Positions 47,254-58,800 of a stretch of DNA of 64,000 nt are shown piece after piece (the stretch's first letter is position 1; the number at the start of each line of letters is the position of its first letter). This DNA is from Brasenia schreberi (Eukaryota; Streptophyta; Magnoliopsida; Nymphaeales; Cabombaceae), in NCBI GenBank assembly GCA_036023115.1, contig JAYKKT010000080.1, positions 10,252,501 through 10,316,500 on the forward strand. Direction: 5' to 3'. The position numbers and the translations under genes are program-made. The notes under the pieces are model-generated. The model had not been told where the DNA came from. It worked only from the letters and a program-made list of their open reading frames with translations, and searched no databases.

Positions 47254-47265
47254 TAGTATCAGAGC
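47254..47265 (+). other. Primer-binding site (initiator Met-tRNA type)
   Basis: TAGTATCAGAGC directly after the LTR end. A 44-bp direct duplication (GTATACTCxCTGAAAGTGAAA words) follows at 47308-47391. Confidence 0.7.
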
Positions 47266-47401
47266 CATACAATTGATGGGAGCTGGGAGCAACGACAATT
47301 AGTGGTTGTATACTCGCTGAAAGTGAAAGCAGGCATGGTAACTGTATTTGGTATACTCACTGAAAGTGAAATCTGGCATGGTAACTGTATAGGTAGAGGA
47401 G

Positions 47402-48790
47402 TTGAACGTTGCCACTTTGTCATGTACTAAGTTCGATGGGCTAGGACAAGGGCTGGACTCAGTTGACCAGGACAGTGATCATGAAACCCTTATAAAGTCT
47501 TCTGAAATGCATAGCTCCTCATATTATGATGAAGAAAACATTGAAGAGGTGGATTCCGTTTATTGGGATATGTATGCAGCTAATTCTGTAAGTCACATTT
47601 CAATAGAGGGAATCAATGAATCTGATTATAAACAAGAAAGAAGCTTACACAGTGGAGAACTCACTGAAGATTTGATCGATGGAAAAATGCATAAATGTCA
47701 CCAGACTCACTATTATTGGACTGGAAGAGTAGAAACGAGCCAAAGTAAGAGGTAATATACCATTTTCCTCCGTAGTTGATGATAACACCAAGGAACGTGT
47801 AGAATTTACAAGCTCTATGGAAAATTTTGATCCATTATTTGGTCACCATGATAAACTTTCCATTTCCCAAGTTAATGGAAGTATTATTGAAGATGAAAAG
47901 CTTGTGGGTGGTCAAACTGTTAGTTAGTTAGTTAACGAACTATCTAAAGAATAGCATGTAACTCATGGGAGCAGTGTCACTCTTGACCAATTGGAAGGAC
48001 TATGCATAGTTGAGTTGAGGATGACATATTCAACATTTGACAAGGAAATGCAACAATCATCAAGGAGATTTCTGAAAAGACTGAAAGAAGTTTAACAGTA
48101 GGAAATACATCAATCAATCAACATCTCTCTCCCTTGTTGCTAATATACAACTGGATGATTGTTAAACCATTAGCTCCTGGAGGAAGTCGTGCTTTTGCCA
48201 TCATATACTTTATAGGTTCTTGGATAACTTTCTTGATTGCCGAGAACTGTGTGGCTGCTGGTGTTGCATTTGTTGTATTCACTATGATTCTCAATGTTTT
48301 CTACTACATGAACTTCAGGAAGGCTCTTCGTCAAATGAACCATGCAAAACCTTATGTGGGAATGACTGGAGAGCCTCGAGGCACTTAAAAAAGGAACTGT
48401 ATGATTGGAAAAGGAATTTTGCATATGGTGGAAAAGATTGTGGCTGCTTTTATTATGTTGTGCAGAAAATTAAATAAGGTGGAACGTATCTGCATGAAAC
48501 ACAGATTTAATCGGTGGTGCATTGATTGTTGGAGTTACTGCATTAACAGGCCAGACCAAATTAGGCAAATACTCGATCCTCTGAAGGAAACATTAAGTCA
48601 ACTTCAGACCCATAAGGAAAATTTGAGAAGACAACAACTCTTGCCCTTAGAATGCCCTAGCCAGTTTTAGAATGAGATACGTTTGCCTTTGAGATTGGCA
48701 ACTGAACAACAAGGACATTCTTTCTTTTGGCTTCCAGACCAAGATGAAAGACAGTTAATGTTGAATGAGGATCAACACTTGGTACTAGGG
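47402..48790 (+). pseudogene. Unidentified coding-like sequence, possible captured host gene
   Basis: Downstream of the LTR and PBS are several frames with protein-like composition but no retroelement domain. 47402-47755 gives an acidic, Ser-rich 117-codon frame, and 47760-47925 continues in another frame. 48134-48388 gives a frame with two hydrophobic stretches (AFAIIYFIGSWITFLIA and VAAGVAFVVFTMILNVFYY) ending in a charged tail. 48401-48670 gives a Lys/Gln-rich frame. Stops and frameshifts are frequent. I do not recognise the protein. The setting suggests a host gene fragment carried by a non-autonomous LTR element, or a decayed, unknown retroelement ORF. Confidence 0.35.
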
Positions 48791-49038
48791 CCATAGGAAG
48801 TTGAGTGCCCTACTGGATCCCTTCTTTTTTTTTTCAAAGCTTTTCTGCTTACCTAGAAAGTGGAAAGCATATGGAGATGGATCAATCAGGGTCATGTGAT
48901 ACCCTGAATAAAATAAACAGAAGCACATGCCTGAAATTGCTATATGGATGGTTATGCTATCACATTTGGAAATGACATTGATATTGAGTCTTGCTACTAT
49001 AGTATGATGTGAAAGATGCTTGCTTAATTTGCAGACTA
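48791..49038. other. No feature recognised
   Basis: Short spacer up to the target site of the minus-strand Tat element. No partner for the 46,981 LTR is seen. Confidence 0.4.
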
Positions 49039-49043
49039 ATGAT
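49039..49043. repeat. Presumed TSD (ATGAT) of the minus-strand Tat element
   Basis: The five bases preceding the element's TGTAGAC end. The partner copy must lie outside the window, because the element is interrupted at 55,800 and its 5' LTR is not included. Confidence 0.5.
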
Positions 49044-49137
49044 TGTAGACGCAGAAAATCTCTGCCTCCTGGTTTCTTAGGCCTGGAGCGAACCTTTTCG
49101 TGTGTCTAAGTCCTATTTAAATAAACAGGGCGTGCCA

Positions 49138-49260
49138 GCTAGCTTACCTAAGCTAGCAAAGATATATTCTAAACCTGACTTCTAACGTGGCGACTGTGAG
49201 CAAGCAAGCTTTTGTTGTCGCAGACCTTCTTGCACCGATGCGCAAGGGTCAGTCTGTACG
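49138..49260 (-). other. Conserved paired-stem structure and palindrome (minus-strand element)
   Basis: In sense, the outer stem is CG plus CAGAC pairing with GTCTGCG (right arm 49225-49219). The inner hairpin CTTGCGC-ATCG-GTGCAAG is at 49246-49229. The palindrome GCTAGCTTA-GG-TAAGCTAGC at 49157-49138 is perfect. Compared with the 16.5-kb and 29-kb LTRs, paired bases differ on both sides of each stem. Confidence 0.75.
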
Positions 49261-49659
49261 CTTTAAAAATCAAGTTTCGAGTGGAAAAAGCCTACGAAAG
49301 CGGTTCGAGGTGTTTGATTCGGGTCTTGTTTGTATGATCTTCAGATTTTAGATCACGTGGATTTGCACGTGCCTAAGTCTTTCTTTTTATCCCTTTATGG
49401 GCCACCTAGGTGTGTGTTATGAACACTCCACTAAGATATGGCGAGTTTGAGCGGGAGTATGGGGTTTGCTTTGATGCAATATGCATCCTAACTCGTGGTA
49501 TGGCGTATATGCAATGCAAACTCACGCTACTCCAAAGGGAAAACCTGAATTTAAAGACAATACCGAAGGAAAATGACTTAAGGGAAATTGCCGAAGGGAA
49601 ATGACTTGTAATGTAAATGTCGAAGGGAAATACATATATAAGGTATATATGGGCCCTTA

Positions 49660-50160
49660 CTTGGGTCTTGCAAATAAGAGCGAAGGCTCAATGTGGGAGC
49701 GTGCGAGAATTGAAGTACTACACACACGACATGAAATGAAACCCAAATATAACTTGCAATATGGCCTTAACTAAGTTCTTGGGAATAAGAGTGAAAGCTC
49801 AATGTGTGTGAGTGCTTGAATTGAAGTACTACGCACACAACATGAAATTAAACCCAAATATAAATTGCAGTATGGCCTTAACTAAGGTCTTGGGAATAAG
49901 AGTGAAAGCTCAATGTGTGTGAGTGCTTGAATTGAAGTACTACGTACACAACATGAAATTAAACCCAAATAGTATAACACGGCCCTTACTTGGGTCTTGG
50001 GAATAAGAGCGGAAGCTCAATGTGTGTGAGTGCTTGAATTGAAGTACTACACACACAACATGAAATTAAACCCAAATAGTATAACACGGCCCTTACTTGG
50101 GTCTTACAAATAAGAGCGAAGGCTCAATGTGTGTGCGTGCTTGAATTGAAAGACAACACA
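49660..50160 (-). repeat. Tandem repeat array in LTR, period about 110 bp
   Basis: About five units, each with an AATAAGAGCGAAxGCTCAATGTG word (plus strand), an (ACA)CACACA-containing TACTAC word and AAACCCAAATA. The units correspond to the array at 58,190-58,800 in the plus-strand element. Confidence 0.85.
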
Positions 50161-52473
50161 CCCAACTTAAGCAAAACCCTACGTAATTTAAAGTATATAC
50201 ATAAACTTATATATAAAGGGCTGATTAGGCCCGTGTGTGTTCAAAATCGTGCACGACTAAGAGAGTGCACGTGTGTGTGGGTGTGCCAAACCACGTTATT
50301 ACAAGCGGGGGGAGACTATGCTCCGTTATTACAACCCCATATCAAATTTAATTTAAGCAAGTCTACAACTAAGGACCGAGTTAAGCACTTACTTATAGCT
50401 GGTCCGGAGGTGACTCGCTTGAGCGTGGGCTTGGCTTCACCTTGGGCTGCAAGAGGGAGCTCCTCGGAGTTGAACGGCAAAGGGAGCTGCTGGCCGAATA
50501 CCTTGGGTGCACGGGAAAGGCGCCTTGAAGGTGGCCGGCTACTAGGAATGGGCTGCCTTGGTGCTTAGGGTTAAGGTGTCTAAGGAGGGTCACTAAGGGA
50601 GGGTGTAGTGTTAGGAAAGGTGGCGCTAAGTAGGAGCCTAAGGGAGTATATGGCTGGCCGAGTGGGTTTGGTACCATCGGTTGGAGTGGCCGACTAAGGG
50701 GAGCTTGGTGATGGCTGACTGCTAGGGTGGCTAGGTAATGGCAAGGATGGGAAGGGAGCTAGCTAGGGTGTCGTGTGAGGTGGAGTTAGGGGCTGGTGGG
50801 AAGTGGTATGGGCAGGTCTTAGGGAGCTAAGTGGGGTGGCCGGGTGTTACTAGGCGAAGTGGTTCAAGACGGGCGATGTAAGGTGGAGGTTTGGCCGAAT
50901 GGGTAAGGATGGCTGGTGGTTGTGATGGGATGACGTGGTGGCTAGATGGGTGGTTGAGAGTGGAGGGGGAGTGAAGAGGGGGTAGAGTTAGGTTGAGGTA
51001 CTAACCGGTTGATGAAGAGGGGCGATGGATGGAAGGGTGGCAGTCGGGTGACTTGGATGCGCAGGATTCGGCCGGGAGGTGGTGGCGACGGGGAGCTGGC
51101 CGGATGGAAGTGGTGGTGTAGGAGGAGCTTGGCGGTGGGTAGCGGTGGTGTAGGTGGAAGGCTCGGCTGGGCTAAGGTGGGCTGGAAGAGAGTCTAAAAC
51201 CCGCCCACTAGGGGGGGGTTATATAGGGTTGGAGATGGCGGTTGGGGCTGGTTTTGAGGAGGTGGTAAGGTGTGGTTTAGGTGGTGGTGGTGTGGCGATA
51301 AGGTGGGCTGGTTTCGGGGAGGGGCCAGATATTTTGGTTAAAGGGGTTTTAGGGATATGGTGTGCTAGGTTTAGGTGGGGTGGTTTAGGGGTTTAGGGCT
51401 TAGCTAGGTGGGTTGGTTTTGGGGTGAGGTTTAGTGAGGTGGGTTAGGTGATTAGGCTAGGATTAGGTTAGGTTTAAGGAAATTAAGTTAGGTTTAGGGG
51501 AGGATTAGGGAGGTGGGTTAGGTGATTAGGTTAGGATTAGGCCGGGATTAGGGAAGTGGGTTAGGTGATTAGGCTAGGTTTAGGACGGGATTAGGGTAAA
51601 AGGCTAGGATTAGGGGTTTTTACTTAGGATTGGGTTAGGGAGCTCCCTTTGCATCACCCATAGACCTTGTTGCATCATGTTGGTGCAGCCCTAGGTTAGG
51701 TTTTGGCTAATACAAGCTTAAACCCATGTTAATTAGGCTAACCCACATGATTAACCCCAAACTTGACACACAAGTCAAGCTTAATTACAACCACTCCCAA
51801 ATCTTATCTCCCCCACTCTCTCTCATGCCCATAATCCCACGTGAATTTCAAGTGGGCCCCACCTCCATTTATGAGAAGGTGATGTGGGCCATGGATGTGG
51901 ATATTGGATTGGATCTCTGGATCCAAATCCAAATCCAAATCCACACATAGGTTTGGATTGGGATCTGGATATATATGGTCCAGATCCAATCCAAACCGAA
52001 TTCTGACTCCTTCAGGCTCTGTTCGAAATGAACGGTTTGTGCGGGGTCTTACAGCATTAGTACTTCGTCTGCGTTGGGTCTTCGCCAACATGATCGTTCA
52101 CTTCTGTTTTCACCTTCCGGAGATGACTTTATATGATTTCTGATTATAACAGGGTCTTGGACGTTCGAGATCCTGGGAGTGGATTCAATACGAGAGTTGC
52201 TATGCTGGGCTCAACATGTGCTCCGGTTCCGGGCTCTCCTTGGTTCTCTTGGTCCTGCTTTAATCAGGCCAAGCTTGCTTTGTGGGGTTTCAAAACATGT
52301 TTTAACAATTTTTAAAACATATTATACATATTTAAAACATATAAAAGTTTAAAACGCCTGTACAGGGTTGCCTGGAAGGCTCTTGGGTTTCCAAACTCAA
52401 AATGGCCCTTTGGGGCTGCTTTTACAAAACCAGGTTTGTTTCAAGAAATTCATGGGATTTCGGGGTGTTTACA

Positions 52474-52490
52474 AATGCCCCTCTTTGGCC
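52474..52490 (-). other. Polypurine tract of the minus-strand element
   Basis: The minus strand reads GGCCAAAGAGGGGCATT directly before the LTR; the core is the same as in the full-length element. Confidence 0.85.
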
Positions 52491-53639
52491 TTGTCCAAAT
52501 CGATTTGGATAAGGGCAAAGATGACAAACACCCCTTTCAATGTCTCCCTAGATCTATCCATGAAGAATATGGGATCGTCCCAATCTTTAGCAAAAATCTC
52601 AATTTTAAAACCCTGGTAGGAGGAGGTATCATGTCAAAGGGATATGCAGAATAGACTCTGGTCCTAAAATGGGATTATGTTTATGCAAGTATCATGCATG
52701 GAATGCAGATGCATGACATGGGTGTGGTGCCAAGGGTGGCGACCTCCTAGAGACCAGATGTGGTCGAACTCTAGAGACTTACAAGGCCTGCTGCTCCAAG
52801 TGAGCAAATCCTATGCTGTTCGATGTTCGATTTTCAAAATTTATTTACAAAAGCTATTTACAAAAGGGACAACTGTCTTGAGTCTCGATCCTAAGGATCT
52901 CGAGCTCTTCGTGTTTGCCCTTGTTTGAGTCTTGACACTTGCTTATCTAGCGGAGGTTTTATAAGAAAACGAGTTATATTTCAAATTCCTATGCCTTACT
53001 CGAAACGTCGAATTCTCAAACAAGATGAAATTCAAGTAAGTAAATCCTATTTTTACTTTAGGATTCCTCGAAATGAACCATGCTTTAGCTTGGGATAAGC
53101 CAAGGATGGAAAAGAGATACCACAATCCCTTCTGAAGCGTCCCGTGGTTCAAGGCATAGAAGGAGAAAAATTGCTCTTTTTGAGCTTTTGGGCCTCTTTT
53201 CTTTTTTTCGTAGAGGGTCTCCCTTTGGGAGTACTTTTTCTTTAATCCCTCTTTTTTTTCACAAGAGAATCAATTTTTCCTTTTGAATTCTGGTTTCTTT
53301 CTTTTAGAAAGAGACTTTGAATGGGAAATTCCCTTTATTTGGGCTTTTGTTTTCCTTTTGGAGGAGAGAAGAGGGGAGGACTTATCCCAAGCTTACACTC
53401 GATCCATCCCAGATCAGCCTATTTAGAAATAGCATGTACTACTTGCAAGTATCTTGCTATGTTGAACTAGGCCTTTCTTTGTAAGAAGAAGGATTTTGAA
53501 ATGTAACCACGATTTTGAAGACTCCACTCTTTCGCAAGTGTGAATTCTCTCACTCAAGGTCACACGACTTTGCATTTGCACCTTATTTTCATGTCTCAGG
53601 GCAACTATCCCTAAAATTTTCGAAAATGGGGGAATTTAA
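52491..53639 (-). other. Non-coding 3' spacer of the minus-strand element
   Basis: About 1.15 kb, with a sense-strand purine-rich stretch at 53400-53160. It matches in position and character the spacer at 25,661-26,822. Confidence 0.7.
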
Positions 53640-54740
53640 TCCAAATCCTATACATAATACTTCTTTAAGTATTGAATATTGATAGGATCTACTAAATTCC
53701 TACCTTCTACATCGATCAACCAATATGAGTTGTTCGTGGTGGTTGCACGTACAACATAGGGTCCATCCCACTTGGGGCGCCACTTTCCAAGGGGATGTGG
53801 GCCACGATAGTGGATGATTTTCAAAACTAGATCTCCCACTTCAAAGTGGCGAGGTCTCATGTGTTTGCCATAGTGTCAGGCTATCCTTTGCCAGTATGCA
53901 CGAGCATGATCCATAGCAAGGAGTCGCCTCTCATCTAGCAAATCTAGTTCGGCCATCCTAGCGTGCTGAAGCGTCTCTAGGGGGAGGTCGAGTGCTATGG
54001 ATGTATGGAATGAATGCAGTTGAGTATGAATGGGAAGAATGGCGTTTGTGCCATAGACCAGTTCGAATGGTGTGGCATTCGTGGGAGTCCGGATGGAAGT
54101 CCTATAAGCCCATAAGGCTTCATCCAGCTTCTCATGCCATGTCCTACCCTTCTCTAAGGTCTTCTCAATTATGCTAATGAGAGTCTTGTTTGTGGCTTCG
54201 GCTTGGCCGTTGCCTTGAGGGTAGTAGGGCGAAGAGAAGTGGTGAGCTATGCCATACGTGTTGCACAACTTAACCATTCACTCGTTCTTGAATGGGGTGC
54301 CATTATCAGACACAAGGTCTCGTGGAACCCCAAATCGAGCCAAGATATTCCTCCGAATGAAAGCCACCACATGTTGCCCCAGCACGTTGGTTAGTGAAAT
54401 GGCTTCCACCCACTTGGAGAAATACTCCGTGGCTGCTAAAATGAATCGATGCCCATTTGAGGCTTTTGGAAAAATTGGGCCTACGATGTCAAACGCCCAC
54501 ACGGTGAATGGCCAGGGGCTGACCACGGAATGCAATGCAGATGATGGGATATGAATGGCGTGCCCATGCACTTGACATGGATGACACTTTCTAACATGAT
54601 CGTGACAATCCTTTTTCAGGGTGGACCAAAAATAACCCCCTCTAAGTATTTTCATTGCCATCATGTTGGCATTAACATGACCTCCACATTCTCCATCGTG
54701 GAATTCATGCATCACTATCCTAGCCTCCTCTAGATCGATA
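53640..54740 (-). pseudogene. Tat integrase, all three catalytic residues present but frame broken
   Basis: Minus strand. The zinc finger HEFHDGECGGH .. CHDHVRKCHPCQ is near 54710-54575. The first catalytic Asp is in WAFDIVGPI near 54495, the second in SDNGTPF near 54300, and the Glu in GNGQAEATNK near 54205. The C-terminal module DGPYVVRATTTNN lies near 53770-53730 and ends LKKYYV. In-frame stops are TGA near 54279 and TGA at 53878-53876. The latter is at the same codon as a TGA in the full-length element's integrase (25425-25427). Confidence 0.92.
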
Positions 54741-54879
54741 CACCTAAGTAGGATGCTGGTAAAACTTTTTTTATATAAAACCCCACTCAGAATGGTGTAT
54801 CGTGTCGAAATCTTACGGATGAATGCCTTATCTTTGGATGTGGCATCCTCGGCGAATCCCCCATTTTCTAGAAATTGTT

Positions 54880-55470
54880 TTATGTCGTAAAACTAGGGTT
54901 TTTCAATAGAATCTGGGTTATTTTGGCAAATATCCAAGTCGTGTGTGGATGGGTTGGCCGCATGCCACATTTCTAAAGACCGGGTCCCGGCAATGGGATC
55001 GACCTTTAGGGCTGAACCTAAGGAGGAGAGGGCATCGACGATGCCATTTTCCTCTCTTCCTACGTGTGTGAGTTTACACGATTGGAAGGACTGGACCAAT
55101 CGAGTGGCTAACTCGTGATATGGAAGTAGTTTTTCATTACGTACTTGCCAAATTTTCAAAACCTGGTTTATGACAAGGAGCGAATCTCCAAAGACCTTAA
55201 TGCATGATGCCCCTAGAGTTTTCGAAATCCTTAAGCCTTGTATGAGTGCTTCATACTCAGCTACGTTGTTGGAACATTCAAAATCTAGGCGGACTGCTAT
55301 GGGAATCTCGCCCTTTTCAGGGGAGATGAGGATGACCCCAGCACCAGCCCCTCGTTGGTTTCGTGCCCCATCGAAGTGCATCTTCCACACTTGGTTTTCG
55401 AAATTGTTTGCCAAAATGTGGTTTTGGAAATGGATTTGCAATATGCCTTGGTCAGGCATTTCATCAAGTG
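54880..55470 (-). pseudogene. Archaeal-type RNase H, well preserved
   Basis: Minus strand, open from 55459 to 54893. Acidic residues of the fold are visible in MHFDGARNQRG (near 55370), NVAEYEALIQGL (near 55250), VFGDSLLVINQ (near 55185) and GREENGIVDALSSLG (near 55040). Degradation of the RNA strand during reverse transcription is the family role. This second RNase H identifies the Tat lineage. The gap between this frame and the integrase contains a stop and a readable linker. Confidence 0.9.
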
Positions 55471-55489
55471 TGGGATATGCGTCCTCCAG

Positions 55490-55800
55490 GGAAACTCAGC
55501 CACGTAGTCTGTTAGGGCTTGCCCCTTAATGGAGATCTGGTGATGGTATTTCAGGTCATACTCCATTAGAAGGAGTTGCCATTTGCCCAATCTACCCGTG
55601 AGAATGGGTTTTTCGAACAAGTGCTTGAATGGATCAAGCTTGGACACTATCCAGATCTCATGATCTAGGAAATAGTGTCTGAATTTCTGGCAGGCCCAAA
55701 CTAGGGCCAAGCATGTCTTCTCCATGGCTTGATAATTTCGTTCATAAGCCAAGAGAGTTTTCGAAATATAATAGATGGCATACTCCTTATGGGTGTCATC
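55490..55800 (-). pseudogene. Ty3-type RNase H, cut by insertion
   Basis: Minus strand: HKEYAIYYISKTLLAYERNYQAM near 55785-55720, LALVWACQKFRHYFL, then GRLGKWQLLLMEYDLKYHH near 55595-55540 and AEFPW. The frame is cut at 55,800. An apparent ORF continuing to 55,863 is a chimera with the inserted LTR, not a gene. Confidence 0.9.
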
Positions 55801-57028
55801 TGTAAACACCCCGAAATCCCACGAATTCCTTAAAACAAACCTGGTTTGTAAAAGCAGCCCCAAAGGGCCATTTTTGAGTCTGGAAACCCAGGAGCCTTCC
55901 AGACAACCCTGTACATACGTTTTGAACTCTATATTTTGAAAACATACAATATAGCTTTTAAAACCCTTTTAAAACATGTTTTGAAACCCCGAAGTGGCTT
56001 GGCCTGATCAAGACAGGACCAGGAGAGCTAAAAAGAGCTCGGAACCGGAGCACACGTCAAGCCCGGCACAGCAACTCTTGTATCTGACTCACACCCCCAG
56101 GATCTCGAACGTCCAAGACCCTGTTCTTATCAAAATAGCATTTGAAGTCATCTCCGAAAGGCAGAAACGGAGGCGGACGACTATGTTGGCGAAGACCTAA
56201 CGCAGACGGAGTACTGATGCTGTCAGGCCCCGCACAAATCGTCCGTTTCGAACCCAGCTTGAAGGAGTCAGAGTTCAGTTTGGATTGGATCTGGACCATA
56301 TATATCCAGATCCCAATCCAAACCCATATGTGGACTTGGATTTGGATCCAGAAATCCAATCCAATATCCAGATCCATGGCCCACATCACCTTCTCATAAA
56401 TGGAGGTGGGGCCCACTTGAAATTCACGTGGGATATTGGGCATGAGAGAGAGTGGGGATGAAAAATATCAAGAGTGTTGTATTAAGCTTGACTTGTGTGT
56501 CAAGTTTGGGTTTAATCATGTGGGTTAGCCTAATTGAGTGGGTTTAAGCTTGTAATTAGCTAAAACCTAACCTAGGGCTGTACCAACATGAGGTGATCAA
56601 GGTCTATGGGCCATGCTAAGGGAGCTCCTTCACCTAAACCTAACCCAAAACGCCTAATCCTAGCCTAAACCCCTAATCCACCCCTAATCTGAACCTAATC
56701 ACCTAACCCACTTCCCTAATCCCGGCCTAATACCAACCTAATCACCTAACCCACTTCCCTAATCCTTCCCTAAACCTAGATTAATTTCCCTAATCCTAGC
56801 CTAAACCTAGCCTAATCACCTAACCTAGCTCACTAAACCTCACCCTAAAACCCAACCACCTAACCTAGCCCTAAACCCCTAAACCACCCTTAGCCCACAA
56901 TCTACCCAAACCCCTAGTTTTCAAAATATCTGGCCCAACCCTTTCCAGCCCACCTTATCTACATACCACCCTACCTAAACCACCTAACCACTACCCTCAG
57001 CCCAGCCCTAACCGACCTACCCATCTCC

Positions 57029-57036
57029 TATTTAAA
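57029..57036 (+). promoter_or_regulatory. TATA-like box of younger Tat LTR
   Basis: TATTTAAA followed by a run of 11 C and CTTGGGGG, which can pair partly with the C-run. The position in the LTR corresponds to the TATAAAAA box of the full-length element. Confidence 0.5.
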
Positions 57037-58189
57037 CCCCCCCCCCTTGGGGGCGGGTTTTTCAAAAAGGTGGAAGGCCCTCACCTCAACCCAGCCGGTT
57101 CCACTCTCCACCTGCCCGCCTGCTCCACTCTCCACCTGCTCCACTCTCCACCTGCTCCACCAGCTCTACCTGCACCGCCACCTTCTCTCTTCCATCCACC
57201 ACCATTCCCCAGCCGGACGCCACCACCTTCACCCAATCGAACCAGCCGAGCTCCCATCCACACCCGGCTTCTCCTTGCCTTCCACCGCCTCTCCCCATTC
57301 GGTAAGTACCCTGCACCTTACCTAGCCCCTTCTCTACTCCACTCTCCACTCCCAGCCACCCACCATACCATCACCTTACCCACCCAACAGCCCCTCGCTG
57401 CCACCACTCCCACTCGGTAAAACCTTAGCCGCCCCAGCCGTTTCCCCCTACCTAACTCCCCTCAACTACACCCGGCCACCCTATTAGATTTCCTAAGACT
57501 TGCCCGTGACACTCCCTTAAACCTACTATTCTCACTATCACCTAGCCCCATCACCTAACTAGCTACCTTCCCATACTCAAACCTTAGTCACCCTAGCAGC
57601 CCGCCACCACCACATCTTCCTAGTCGGCCACTCCAACTGACTATTCCTTCATTCGGCCAGTCATCACCATTCCCCTAGGTGTCCCATTCGGCCTTCCCAC
57701 AAACTCTCCTTTAGGTCTAGTTTCCCTAAACACTTAACTCCCCTAGTGACCCTAAAAACTCACTAGTTCAGCCCCTTTAACACCCCACCTCGAGGCGACA
57801 TCCACTAGCAACCGGCCACCCTTGAGGCACCTATCCCGCGCCCCACTTGCAGCCGGCCAGCACCTTTGATCACCTATCCTCGCGAAGCTCCCGTTTGCAG
57901 CCCAAGGCGAAGGCCAAGCCCACGCCCAAGCAAGACCTCTACGGACCAGCTACTCGTAAGTGTCTAAACTCGGTCCTTAGTTGTATACTTGCTTGAGATT
58001 CAATTTGATATGGGGTTGTAATAATGGAGCATAGTCTCCCCCCGCTTGTAATAACGTGGCTTGGCACAACCACACACGTGCACTCTCTTAGTCGTGCACG
58101 ATTTTGAACACACACGGGCCTAATCAGCCCCTAATACATAAGTGTGTATATATACTTTCATTTTCGAAGGTTTTTTGTTTAAGTTGGGT

Positions 58190-58800
58190 GCGTTGTCTTT
58201 CAATTCAAGCACTCACACACATTGAGCTTTCGCTCTTAGTTGAAAGACCCAAGTAAGGGCCGACCTATACTATTTGGGTTTCATTTCTTGTCGTGTGAGT
58301 AAGTCTTTCAATTCAAGCACTCTCACACACATTGAGCTTTCGCTCTTATTTGAAAGACCCAAGTAAGGGCCGACCTATACTATTTGGGTTTCATTTCTTG
58401 TCGTGTGAGTAAGTCTTTCAATTCAAGCACTCTTACACACATTGAGCTTTCGCTCTTATTTGAAAGACCCAAGTAAGGGCCGACCTATACTATTTGGGTT
58501 TCATTTCTTGTCGTGTGAGTAAGTCCTTCAATTCAAGCACTTTCACACACATTGAGCCTTCGCTCTTACTCCCAAGACCTTAGTAAAGGCCTTATTGCAG
58601 TTATATTTGGGTTTCATTCATGTCGTGTGTGTAGTACTTCAATTCAAGCACTCTCACACACATTGAGCCTTCGCTCTTACTCCCAAGACCTTAGTCAAGG
58701 CCATACTGCAATTTATATTTGGGTTTAATTTCATGTCGTGTGTGTAAGTCTTTCAATTCAAGCACGCACCCACATTGAGCCTTCGCTCTTATTTGCAAGA
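58190..58800 (+). repeat. 110-bp tandem repeat array in LTR
   Basis: Five to six units. The word TATTTGGGTT recurs at 58271, 58381 and 58491, giving a period of 110. Each unit carries GAGC-TTTC-GCTC (a 4-bp hairpin), or GAGCCTTCGCTC in later units, and TCGTGTG. Later units are more diverged. Confidence 0.92.

Larger units (their letters stand above)
49044..52473 (-). repeat. 3' LTR (3.43 kb) of the minus-strand Tat element
   Basis: In sense it begins TGTAAACACCCCG at 52473 and ends GCGTCTACA at 49044. It holds degenerate TTAGG-type repeats at about 51400-51620, a TATATAA box at 51225-51219 beside a C-run, the GGGTTGTAATAACGGAG block near 50339-50292, and a tandem array at 50160-49660. The paired-stem structure and palindrome are at 49260-49138. 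ORFs at 50.1-51.4 kb are by-products. Confidence 0.93.
49044..55800 (-). mobile_element. Tat-lineage element, 3' half, interrupted by a younger Tat element
   Basis: On the minus strand, from 55800 downwards: RNase H, archaeal-type RNase H, integrase, purine-rich spacer, PPT, and a 3,430-bp 3' LTR. At 55,800 the RNase H sequence stops mid-domain exactly where a plus-strand LTR begins TGTAAACACCC. The 5' part of this element (LTR, gag, protease, RT) should resume beyond the 3' LTR of the inserted element, outside the window. Confidence 0.93.

Noticed and set aside
50131..51396. ORFs on both strands, Gly/Arg-rich or Pro-rich
   Set aside because: Part of the 3' LTR of the minus-strand Tat element; G-rich composition.
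55297..55863. 188-codon ORF spanning RNase H and LTR
   Set aside because: Chimera made by the nested insertion at 55,800; its first 21 codons are LTR.
57047..57420. Proline-rich ORFs on both strands
   Set aside because: They lie inside an LTR just after its TATA-like box; C-rich composition alone gives Pro/Ser/Thr-rich frames.
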